Below, piece by piece: positions 24,621-37,140 of a DNA stretch of 64,000 nucleotides (its first letter is position 1; every line of letters begins with the position of its first letter). Where the stretch lies: assembly GCF_020882245.1 (NCBI RefSeq), contig NC_083598.1, forward strand, positions 91,765,714 to 91,829,713, written 5' to 3'. The DNA comes from Rhopalosiphum padi. Taxonomy: Eukaryota > Arthropoda > Insecta > Hemiptera > Aphididae. The translations under genes were made by a program, and so were the position numbers. The notes under the pieces are model-generated. The model saw nothing but the letters and a program-made list of their open reading frames with translations. It searched no databases and had not been told where the DNA came from.

Positions 24621-27600
24621 CACGTACGATGTGATGTTTGTCGCAAACAATATTAAGTTTTACGTTCTTAACGACTAACATTGCTTTCGTTCGTGCCGGG
24701 CACACGTTTTTCCTTCTCATTTAACCCGGTTAACAATCTTATATTCTGTCTCGTGGTTTTCTAATACATTAATAATTATACATAATTTTAAAATATAATA
24801 CACTGTTATGGTAGACATAATATTTTATGTGACGATTAAAAAGAAACCTTTTGTCCGAATCATTGAAAAATAAATTCTGCTCACTTTTTGGTGTAAATTA
24901 TAATAGGTATGTTAAAAGCGACCGGGCTGGACACGCCCGAAAATCGGTAAAAAGCGTTTCCCGTGATTTTATCTTCGTGAAGCGTTCATGTTGTTTTTCA
25001 CGAGCGACAGTGACGAGTTATCCTTCTCGTATCATCAAATAACGTTATTATGTTATAAATGTAATAATACTATAATTAAAATCAGATAAATGGTATTTTC
25101 TTTGCTCTCCGTGCATGATTTTTGCCATGCCTGTCCAAAACGATCGGACGGACATCATCTGATTAATATATCGCAATATTACGCTATATATAAACGCGTT
25201 TTTCAATCATAAATAGACAATGGACATAATATTTTACAATAATTTTTATGGCCAAGATATCAAACATCGACGCATTATCATAGTATTTTTCATTAAATTA
25301 ATTTCCGTCGTCGCGTCGATATGATAAAATCAATTGTCGTCGATGTAATTGTTGCTATGTTATATCAACTGTATACGACTTATCGTTTACAATAAACTAA
25401 CGGTTACTTGAATACTACTCGTATATTGATAATAACATTGCAATATTTTTAAACGGGAGCTGGGAATTATATATTTAATATTATTGCATATTATATGAAT
25501 CCCGGACGAAAAGTCCATAGACAAAAATTCATGTATCTACGTGCCTATTAAAAATTATAATAAATTATATAATTTAAAATCGAAAACAAAATATAATGAT
25601 ATAATATGTATAATATATAATGTCTACAAACATTTTTAAATGTTTAAAATAAATATTTTGTATTTTCGGACTTTTTGACCGATTACCATATTATATTATG
25701 TATCTTTATGTTACGCAGTTGACACTATATAATAAGCGTTTTTATTTATTAATATTATAAGTCACTACTCACTATCGTCATGAATCGTGATAATAAATCA
25801 ATTGAATCATAATCAAGATATAAATATTTGTCTTTTATTGAACAATAATATTTAGGAAAGTAATTTGTTTTTAATTGTAGTGTTCAAATGTCATCATAAT
25901 ATTATAAATAATATATTTTTTTAATCAACATTTTTGCTTTAACTGATGGGATTTCAAGAGACTTTAAAGAGAAAACATGCATATCTTATTTAGTGAATTC
26001 GATGAAGTTTCAGAAAAAAACTCGCAGAATATCGAACTTAATCATTCAGAAAAATTGTATTGAATAACAATAAATAATATTGTGTACCTAAAATAAACTA
26101 CTGCCTAATCGTATTTTTTCATATAAATACGATATAATTAAAATTAAATTTTTTAAAGGAAATACGGTATGATAAGTTTTATCTAACGAATCTTGAGTGT
26201 ATATTTCAGTTCTTAATCGTTAAAATTATACCAACAACAAACGTTGTATTATAATGTTTAACAATATACAGAGCTATTAAAGTAAAAATTATTTTATTTA
26301 TTATTATGTATTTCCTTGTTATTCAACGTACATTCATACTTTAAATTAATTTCAATAAATATTAGGTATTAATTAAAAACTACAACTATCATTGCTTTAA
26401 TAATAGAATATAGTTTGAGTGTAGTATAGTCGTATAGACCTCTATAGGGCTATAGACTGGTGATCTATTATAAAATCAATGCTACCAAAAAATTGGAAAT
26501 ACGTTTTTATACAATATTTTGAAATTTTTAGTACATTTGAATAACAACATAGACAAATTAGTAACGTTTAAAAATCATAAATCTGAATTATTTATGTAAT
26601 TAATTGTACAAATGTATTTTTTAACAGTTATTAATACATTCTTAAGTGGTATTAAAATTGATAAAACTTTATTAATAATAATTTATTATTGAAATGCGAT
26701 ACAAATGCTCGAATCTACTATTTTATATTTCTATATTATTTAACTCCATCCACAGCTTTTAACTGTTTAAATATAACATTGTATTATTTACCATGGATAT
26801 TAATATATTATAAATAAATAATATTATTGATTTTTTTACATTTTGTTTTTAGAAAATTATGTGATCATATTATTTTATTATACAGATTATTAACTTACAA
26901 GTTTACAACACATATACTAATATATAAAATATATTAATAAAATTGCCATTTTTTTAAATTATTAACAGTAATTATTAATGTTGACAACATTTATAATACA
27001 AATACATATAAATATATAATATTAAAAATAATTACACAATTCTGAACAAACACCAAGTCACCATAAACACTTTTTCTGCAAAATCGTTAAACATTTTTTT
27101 TTTTATTATTTATAACTATTAGCATAAACCATGATAGCTTAACAATTACAAAAGTTGAAAACAAAATTATTTAATATGACCAAATAATTAAATCTTATTG
27201 AAAGAACATATTATACATTTTAATAACTAATCGTAAATTCATAATCATAACTAATATGATTGTCGATTGATCTGGGTATTGATAATCAATATTCAACATT
27301 AGTTAATACCTGTCGACAATAAATATTAACAAAATCAAGTTAGTATCTCAGTTAATTCTATTTGACTACTTGACATTATTTAGCTTTGGTCTATAGGTGA
27401 TTCCCCAAATATGTTCATAGATCCCAAAATATATTTATTATATTATATAACTAATAATCACAAAAATTATATTTTATTCAATGAGGCATGACAATTGGCT
27501 GATAGCGATTATTTATTTATTTATACAACAAAACTGTTACTTAATACCTATTAAAAGAAATTTATTCAATTTATTAAAGTAATAACTAATAAAACAGACA

Positions 27601-28064
27601 TTATAATAATAAATGGCATGAGCTCATAATGATCTATAATCTATATTTTAAAATCATATAAACATTAAATGTTAAATGATGCATTAGTGCTATAATATTT
27701 ATTTATTGTTGTTACCGATCTGTCATAGATAATCTCATCAGCAATCAATTACATTATAATTATTAAAAATTATACTACCTATTACCTTACATACACTCTG
27801 TATACTATATAATCTATATATTATTTTATATTATACAAGTTATAATTTATAATTTATTACAAGAAATATGAAATTTTTGAAAGACTTGCCTCGAATATAA
27901 GTATAAAACTGAAAATTGCACTTGATTTCCATTTTTAACTAATTATACTTACCTAGTACCTATTTCTGTGATATCACATCAAACTAATATAGGTGCGAAT
28001 TATTAGTTATTTTCTTCCTCTGTTTAATTATTTATTTTACAATAATAACAGATTAAGTAGGCAT
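24621..28064. other. AT-rich lola-psq intergenic stretch, left part
   Basis: No gene was seen. It contains the inverted-repeat element at 25503-25681. The rest is AT-rich. Confidence 0.5.
25503..25681. repeat. MITE of the CGGACGAAAAGTCC family
   Basis: CGGACGAAAAGTCC at the left is inverted at the right as CGGACTTTTTGACCG. The internal words CATGTATCTACGTGCCTATT and TATTTTGTATTTTCGGAC recur, the latter in reverse complement, near 47391-47540, which shows a dispersed family. Confidence 0.7.
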
Positions 28065-28072
28065 CTACAAAC

Positions 28073-28248
28073 CAGTGTTGTATCCAGGGGGGGGGGTGGC
28101 TTTTAGGCTTAAGCCTACCACAAAATCTTTTATTTTAAATAGTATGTGTGTATATATGTTTTTAAATTATTTCCTATTTTCCTATAAAGTTGAGTATGAA
28201 TGTTTAAGCCCCCTCCCCTCCTGAAAATAAATCCTAGGTACGGCACTG
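28073..28248. mobile_element. hAT-like MITE, 176 bp
   Basis: The left end is CAGTGTTGTATCCAGGGGGG and the right end, reverse complemented, is CAGTGCCGTACCTAGGATTT. The flanks CTACAAAC (28065-28072) and CTACAGAG (28249-28256) match at 6 of 8 positions. C and G runs sit near both ends, like other MITEs in the window. Confidence 0.7.
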
Positions 28249-28256
28249 CTACAGAG

Positions 28257-31200
28257 TACAATATATGTGGAAACTTTTAAATATTGTACATTTCCAATAA
28301 GTAATGTTGTAATGAGTAATGACTAATATACTGCAGAACTAACACTAATATATGACTATATAAGCATCATGTGAATTGCTATGTAAATCAAATTTGTTGT
28401 ATTGTTTATCACTAGGGCTTGGATTACAATGCAAAGTAATTTTTTTGTACTCAATGCATTCTCTGAACATAATTTGTTTTATGTAACAGAAAATATTTTA
28501 AAGGGGAAATTTTTATTTTGCTTATTTTAGTTTTAGAGTTTTTTTTAATACTTTTGGGTAATTATATAAATTTTTAATGCAAAAATTAAGATATTATATA
28601 AATTAGGATATTCAAAATATTTTACCAAGAAATATACTCCAATATCTACATTGATCACAATATTTACATCTCCAGCGATTATTGAATTCGAATGTGAAGG
28701 AACTGTTTAGAGCATTTTTTGATAGTTTTTAGTGCATATTAATCCGTTTTTTATTTATTACAGAATATTACTTAGTATAGATATAATGCCAATTAATACG
28801 TTTTTATTATGTTATTGTTTTTTTTTTTTTTTACTTATCTACGTTTTTTGTACGATTTTATTCTTTGTAAATGTTATTAATTATGGTTCTTTATTATTAA
28901 TTGTAAATCACTTTAAACGAAACTTTAACTGAGTTTTTTATAGTCAATTATCAGACATTATACTTGATTTGTATGCATTGTTCAACTATAATTAAAATTA
29001 TATTATTAAATATTTGTTTAATATATTAATGATTTAATTATCAAAGTTGGATGTAGGCATTACCTATATGGCAATGGACGATTTACCATACATCATGTAC
29101 GTAAACAAATAACAATGAAGCTTAAATAAAAATAGTTTCATATGGATCATATGTTAGTCAATGCTGGTCAAAATGTTGTTGATGTTTATTATAATTCTGA
29201 ATTCATAAATATATTTCATAGTTAATACTAAATCCATTTACATTTGACTATTTATTTAAACAAATATTGAAATATATCAATAATAATTAATATTTAATAG
29301 GAAATTAGGAACTAGGTAGGCAGTATTATTTTAATCAAAATTTGATATTAAATCTTATATTAAAATAAATTTTGAGCAGAACAAGTATAAACTTGTTCAG
29401 ATACTTAATTCTTAAGAAAAAATCAAGAATAAAAAAATTATTGAGTCAAAAATATATAGGCCATTAAAATTTTTAAAATTTATTAAGTTTAGAAAATAAA
29501 ATATTTATAATATATTATGGGTTAATTATTTTAAAAAAATAATTAAAAACAGTTTCTTAGCTCGCACGCTGTTTTCAAAAATACTATTTTTTTGAAGCAG
29601 TACACTACATATTAAGTTAGTAGGTATACTTACTATATACAATCTAGTTTACAAACTATCTAATATACAAATTACCGTTATTAATAGTTCGTAGTTCGTT
29701 GTATACAATATTAATAAGCTATCTATATATTATATTTTATTTATTATTATACAAAACCAAAATTTAGAGTATATTAATGTATACCTACGTAATTTAAATT
29801 CTATTATTTTATTCATTATAATAATATATAATAATTATATATAACTATATAATAGTCAGTATTTTCAAACAGGACACATTGTGCTCTTCGCAAAAACGTC
29901 TCACCTATATAGTTGTAAAAGTAAAACTATTGGTCTAGGTGAGTGCCTATTCCGCGATCAAAGGATGCCCTTAAAGTCGGGGCTCAACGCTTAAAAGCAA
30001 AAAATTTAAATACCTTAACCCTTAAGAAATGTTGTTACAATTTACAAACATAGTACATACAAGTTACAACAGTATTACAGGAAAAGAAATCTATGTTTAG
30101 CAAACCAATTGTTTGTTACCTAGTTACTTGTAGGTAGCTTAAATATTAGTACTGACCAGTGAGCATATCATATTATGGTCCATATGACTTATTCGCTTAT
30201 TTATGAAAAATAAATAATTTTTATATTTGGAGATAACAGCAGTATGCCTATTACACGAAAAGTGTTTTGGGGTATATACTAAAGGGTGACACGGTCGTGC
30301 GGGTTCACATTACATCGTGCAATTATTATTAATTTATCACGGCATGCTTATCGGTGACAACACATTGTTTGGGCGACACTCGATGCTTATTCGACTCAAT
30401 TACGAAAATTCTTGTTTTACAACTTATGTTACAATGTAAAATTGAAAGTTTAATTTTGTTTTTATTTTATGTACAGGTTTTTTTAAACTAGGTAGGTATA
30501 CACATTTTATTATAATTTAGAGATTACGATATTAAAACGAGACAAAAAGTGTCCTGTTCAATTGTTCAAAGTTGGTCGGAATGACATAATATGCTCTTCA
30601 AAAATGTTACTAATATTAAAAAAAAAATCTCATAATCTCATAATTAAAATGTCAATAAAAACCTATGAAGTGTCAAGTGTGGATGCTTGCACTAGATAAT
30701 AATATAATATTCTACCATTTAAATTTGACAAACGTTTGTATTGCGGATACCGGGATACAACACGCGTGACTATACGTGAGAACTGAGTTCTAATATATTC
30801 TGTACTAATAGTGATTTTTTAAATCCTTTTTTTTATTGAGAAATGTATTATATTATTAAGACTAAATGTTTGAAAAATAAGTATCAAATCTAGTATGTAA
30901 TTATTTATTTATTTAGAACCCTTTTACATTATCCGTTGACCGTTTGCAATATATTTGTAAGAATAATGATGTATTGAAAAAATGAAAACAAAGATCATTC
31001 TTTTTTATATTGTTTTTGTCTACGTCTGGATACCTGTAAAGCGGAATTCACTAAAAATGAATAATGTGACCGTCACATTAAACAAAACTATGTTGCGATA
31101 ATGCAATGTAGAAACCGGTGTCCGGTATCTGTTTTCGTTTTTCAACACGTTATGTTTGTGAATTGGGATCTGGTTTAGTGGTTTACAGACAACGGAATTT

Positions 31201-34200
31201 TGCGCACTGAACAGTATGGTCACCTATTTTATATTTGGCTATTTATATCAATGTGTTTCATTTTTATCAGTCACCGACAGACCGATGAAAACAAATGATG
31301 CTGATGCAAAAGGGTATTACCTCACTTCGTTCATTAACGAACCATTTAGTCGAAAAATTCATCAAATAAAATTTTTAAAAATATTATGTCTTATGGCAGA
31401 ACATAAAGCATAATACTAATCTTATATGTCCTAACCTTAGGATTTATTTATTTATATCGAAAAGTAATTTTAGTAATTGTAAGTAATGGACAATGGTATG
31501 ATAATAATAGAAAAGTATGAAATTATGAAATACAATTTTGTGTTTGTAAATGTTCAACATGGAAATATTCAATTATGTACTTATTGGGTCTTGAACATGT
31601 TACTCCGTTAGTTTTCACCTTGCTAAGTATTTAATACGTATACGTTGATAGCGAAACTAAAAATCATTGCATTTTTTCGTTACATACATTTCTTTTTGAT
31701 ATTTCTTTAAATAAGATATATTAATCTAAAAAAACTAGGTAAATTTGTACCATCGTGGTTAGGTGCATAAAGATAATACATTTACATTTGAAACACAATT
31801 TTGACGAAAGTACAATAGTTGGGAGTTATTTTATAATGTTAAGCATTTATTTGTATTTTGTATATTTGTTTTTCTCTAGTACAGTTGTGGACTTACTACT
31901 TACTCTAGAGGCCTTAAAAACTTATTATTTCTATCAATGATTGGTATAATTATATTATTTGTATATACTATATTTTATTTTGTATTGTTTATACAATTAT
32001 ACCCGTACAATGTACATATTATGCGACTTGCTGGCTGCTGATAATATAATTTCTTTTCTAATCACCAGACCATATACCATTATTCGAAAAATATATTTCT
32101 CTTCGATATATATTTTATTTTAAATTATAGAATTTTTTTGTAATTTTTATGATATTTTTATTTTTTTAGACATTTGGTCATTAATTCTAAGCCGGAGATA
32201 TGATATTTTCATTATTCACTATTCAAGAGAAATTCAAGGAGATAGGAGAATTAAACTTAAATCGTGGTAATGATGTATTAAGTATTTTGTATCTATAAAA
32301 ATCCAAAATATTATCATTGCCCATTAAAAATTATTATCGTGCGGTACTGTGGTGTGCTTAAATACCAAATCATGATACAGATTGACTGTATTTCAGTATT
32401 TCGTAATGTATGATTCTCGTAATTCGTTAATTGGTATATGTTTGTTGTTTATTTATTTAGTTATTTACAAACATAGAATTAACTAATTTTTAAATTAAAA
32501 CTAGGTTATTATTTATGAATAATGAGTAATGTCTTGACTTATTATATTTGCTTGAATTGAAAATAAAATACCTACGTCTATAATTTTGTTGTTCCATTAT
32601 TCACATATTCATAAAATTTATATTAGGTTTATTTATTATAAGCGTGAATATATTTTTACAGATTAATCGTAGGTAGTGTTCATCTTAGTATATTTATTCG
32701 TTTCATGTTTTTTAAATGTAATATTATACGTGTACCTCATTCGTTTTATCAGTCATTGTTAAATACATTTAGTACCCTCGGTCTATCAAATAGAAAAAAA
32801 ATCTATGATCTAATATTTTTGTTCAAATTTTTAAATTGATTTATTTTCTGTCCTAGGTGGGTGAGTTATTAAGCTTTTTTAATTTTTCTGTTTCTCAATT
32901 TAGAAGTATGACATCAATCATAACTACATTCTATCTAAACAAACACAAAGTATATTATACATTGTCAACTTCTATAAATATAATGATGTACATCGCTAAA
33001 TATGAACAAATTGATTTTTTTAATTTTAATTTTAATTTTTTTTATTAAACGTCTTATAATCTTTGATTTTTATATTTTATTTTAATAATAATTTATGTGA
33101 GTAGTTATTTTCTTTTTTCAATTGTTATTGTTATCTTATATCTACTATATTATATTTCTATGTACTAAATTATGTACCTATCTTATGTAATTGGGTTCAT
33201 ACCCGTAAATAAATTCAAATAATTAATATATATTTTTTTAATTCCGAATAGGTGGCTCCATCTGCCAGCCGTTTCTTATAACTATCAATTACATTTTTAT
33301 AGAAGTTAATTTTTTTTAGTGGACACTGTACAGTACTACAAAGTAAACGGGTAAGCGGAAAATGTCCACGGTACACTTTAAATGTGTTCTAACTTGTAAT
33401 AAAAATACTGTAATTACTAATTACCAATACTAATATGTACCTATGTTTTGAATTTCGTGAATTATAATAATTTATTTATAAACAATTATTAATAATAATA
33501 TAATACTATTGTTTCATTATATGTTATAAATTGTTTATCATTGTTTTCAAATATTTCAAATTGAATACAAAGAATCGTGATTCAAATAAATAATAATAGT
33601 ACTTAAGTTTTGAGTATTAAATTACAAAATTATACTTTAATTTTGTAGGGTAATAAATTATTGGCAATTGCTTAATTTCCCAAAAAAAAAAATAATTTGA
33701 AAAAAAGATTGTTGTTTATATCGGAAAATTAATCAAAATATTCAAAATAGAACATATTAAGATAAATTTATACTAATTAGTAATTACAATAAATAAATAA
33801 ATACTTATTATAATTTTATAATATTGGTAGAATTAATATGCACTATGAAAAATATATCATTTTAAAAAAAGCATAACCTCGAGACAACAAAAAATAACTA
33901 ATCTATTTAGTAGTTTACAAAAATGTATCTTATTTTAATGGTTCTAACTATCTGTCTAGATTCCAGGAATGGGTTATCTAATTTAGATTAGGTATCGCGT
34001 GTTTACGAAATTATTGTTGTTTGACATTGGAATAGTTTACTAAGTTTACTATCGATTAAATAATTTCTGACGTTATATTATTTTACTAATGTTCTATCGA
34101 TTATTATTTTATTAATCACAATTAATTCAGTATCTTGTGTGACCAATAAATTAATATTTTCAATATTTTCATGGTCGGACTTATTGAATATTATTTATTG

Positions 34201-36054
34201 TTGACGATCGACGGACTATATTATCTAGGGTATAATATTATATGGAGAATCGTTCAATCGTGTAAGCATCGAGTACACACTACTCTGAACGACTGAACGA
34301 ATTATGTATTTCAATTTTAAGCTTATGTAGTACGTACGCTCGCGTGCGATCTTCGCCGATGTGCACGATAATCACTTCGCACTTGAGTATTGACCGTTAT
34401 AAAATGTGACGATTATATTACTTTTCCAATTTTTTTTTTTGCAAAAATGTATAAGTTGTGACGATTGACAAACCTTTCGCCTAAGTGAATTTAGGTGACG
34501 AGTAAAATATAGTATACATAAATATATTAAATAATTCATTGCTACTATTTGTTTTGCTCATACATTGAAATTTACCTAGAGTGTGGTATTAACCCAAATT
34601 AATCCAAACTATTGGCCTTAATATTTTCGTGAAAACCGTCGCGTTCAGAGCACCATCTTTTTTTACTTGATGTAAGTATATCGTGTATTGAGCGACTATA
34701 GCCAGTGAACGGGTCTTATTTACATATTTTTTCACACTTGTTTGTTTTACAGTCGACGCACTCGTAATATAATACATTTATTATCTTATCTTTCTGTTGT
34801 ATATTTTAACGTCTATGCATTATACTCTCTTCATAGAATGTAACGGAATTCTTTGTACAGTTTTTGATTATCAAAACAACTCGTCTGTTTTTGGACAACT
34901 AAAGATAACATGTACAAGTAAATTGAAACTGAGCTAAAAAAAAAAATGGATTAGTGGTATGCGTCTGGTGCATCATTTTGAAGCAGCAACTACGTTCACT
35001 TATGGCTCACTGTCGAAATAAAATTACAAAACTTTACATTAGGTTTCAGACATTTTGTTATGTACATTAAGCATAATTTCTTATTGTATTGCATCGTGTC
35101 GATCTCAAAATATTTTTATGTATGCATTTTTTTTAATCTTTAGTATTCACATTTTACCTATAAACTGGTAAAATTAATTTAGTTATGAATCGAATGTATT
35201 ATTTTAATATCAAAGATATCGAATTTGTGATGTTATGAATTAACTTTTGATAAAAATATTATTAAAATTTTGGTTTAGAAAGCGGTTACGAATGCGTTAA
35301 CCATAAAATACGAAATTAACAATTATCTACAACTTATTAGTGCATACCTATTATATTAATTTATTGCAGTCCAGTGAAATTATTTACAATATATTATATA
35401 TTATCTTGTTAAAATGACAAACACAAAAATTTAAAATAGTGTAAACGTTAATAACTAATAATTAATAAGGCCGGGTGTACGCAACAACAAATATTGTGCG
35501 TTACAATTTTTAGTAGTATGGAAAAATGTGTTTTTATTGTGCTTAGGTCTATATACTCCATATTTCTATGTTTTCAACAAGCATATGTCTATAAATAGTA
35601 GCATGAGTAATGTGTATCCGTAATATTATATTCGTGTACGATACTACAAACTATTTAAAGTATTAGACGAATTGATCGAACCAAAGATGCTAATTAAACT
35701 TAATAATACCCTTAAAATGACCCATGTTATATTTTTGATATACATGCAAGCGAGAGAAAAATGAAAATAAAACATAACATTTTTAACATTTCTGTATCTC
35801 AACTAAATTAACAATAATATTATATCTAAATACTAAACTTGGGTACCCACAATATTTTAATGTAACGGTGATCTGCCTGGCTGCTTCACTCATTATTGCC
35901 TTAATTTACACGCAATTTCTCAGCATTTTTTTAAAATACAATTAATTTTATTTGTTTCATTTCAAGGGAAATATTTACTAATATTACTGTCAGAACATTT
36001 TACAGTGTTTATTAGGATTAATAATTCTACAACTAATTTTCTTTTTGTTTTCAG
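28257..36054. other. AT-rich lola-psq intergenic stretch, right part
   Basis: No gene could be supported. A possible inverted-repeat element occupies about 29868-30558. A less AT-biased patch near 34240-34400 is CpG-containing and unexplained. Short open frames here lack codon structure or homology that I recognise. Confidence 0.5.
29868..30558. repeat. Possible TIR element (AACAGGACAC)
   Basis: AACAGGACAC near 29868 is inverted as GTGTCCTGTT ending near 30558. The interior is partly less AT-rich. No target duplication or coding sequence was found, so this is tentative. Confidence 0.35.
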
Positions 36055-36236
36055 AGGGGCATGAAAGACTTGAATGGCCCACGACTTACACAGTTATATC
36101 AAGCGTTAACCCCCGAATGATAGAAATTATTAAAATCAAAATTTAAAGAGTGGGGCTACGGTGGTGGTATTATGAAAACGTCGGTGATCACAGTGGATGC
36201 AAAAATAGAATTCACGCAAACACATTAATCATCCAA
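36055..36236 (+). other. psq: Possible psq 5' UTR exon with a short uORF
   Basis: A good acceptor (TTTTTGTTTTCAG at 36042-36054) precedes the stretch, and a donor-like GTATGAG follows at 36237. It contains a 19-codon ATG frame at 36061-36120 (starting MKDLNGPRL). It lies just upstream of the GC-rich psq promoter region on the same strand. It could be a leader exon from a more distal promoter. Chance matches are possible. Confidence 0.3.
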
Positions 36237-36763
36237 GTATGAGACGCGGACATTGAGCGGTGAGCCGTAAACACAACCCGACGGCACCAATATCATTAAA
36301 GTCATGACAGAATTGATCTGTTCATTTACGATTTATTAATATTGTATAATATTCTGAGTACGTGTCAAGCGTGCCACTACCGTTATCGGTACTATTGCGG
36401 TTCACGATAAAAACTGTTCTCAAAATAAATTCTCCGCGTTGGCGGCGGCGCCGCCGTAAGAACAATTTTTCGTTTCTTTTCCGTCCCGTTGCCAGACGAT
36501 GATATTCATCGATTTTCGGTGTACCGCCGCCATGGTATATCGTCCACTCCACGACGCGTACACGCACACACCAACACAAACGGACAGACCCGTTGCCCAT
36601 ACAATATTGTACATCAAGAGAAGAGAGGAGAGAAGTAGTGTGCGGCCCACAGCACAGCTCATCGACTCGTTTTCGGCGGTTCGGCCGAACAACATTCGTC
36701 AGCCCGCAAACCGTAGTTCCCCTAACTCGTTGCCACCGACGTCGTTCCAGCGAATTCTCTCCG

Positions 36764-36785
36764 CCACACACACACACACACACAC
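36764..36785. repeat. (CA)n microsatellite
   Basis: Dinucleotide CA repeat within the GC-rich psq upstream block. Confidence 0.9.
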
Positions 36786-37019
36786 TAAATACGGCGCGTC
36801 GGCTATATAGTGCTGTCGTCGCCTCGCTCTCTCTTCTCACCGTCATTCTTGGTCGCCGCCGCCGCCCGTCCATCTATCCACGGCGGTCGGTCGTTACTCG
36901 TTCTACACGCGTCCGGTGGGTTTCGGCGGGTGGTGGGTGGTGACGGCGATCCGCACGGGGTTGCCGGGGCAACCGGTACGTCGGCGGCCGGCGAGCGCAT
37001 CGTACAACACCACGGCGAC

Positions 37020-37140
37020 GACGCGAACGCGGGCGCACAATGGAACGAACGAGGTCGACAACGAAATGTAGGCTTATCATCAGTTCCCGCTTTGTGCCGG
37101 CCGTTCAAATTGTCCGTTCCTCCTTGTTTGGAAACTCCGT
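37020..37140 (+). other. psq: Likely 3' end of psq leader exon (strong donor at 37141)
   Basis: The GC-rich block ends its candidate exon at CTCCGT followed by GTAAGTATGT at 37141, a near-perfect 5' splice site. The next acceptor in frame order is TATTTCAG before 39595, seven bases upstream of the psq ATG. An intron of about 2.45 kb is inferred. The 5' limit of this exon is unknown, so the start given here is nominal. Confidence 0.55.

Noticed and set aside
31020..31413. Overlapping frames on both strands of about 65 codons
   Set aside because: No splice sites, domain or codon structure could be supported; expected by chance in this much sequence.
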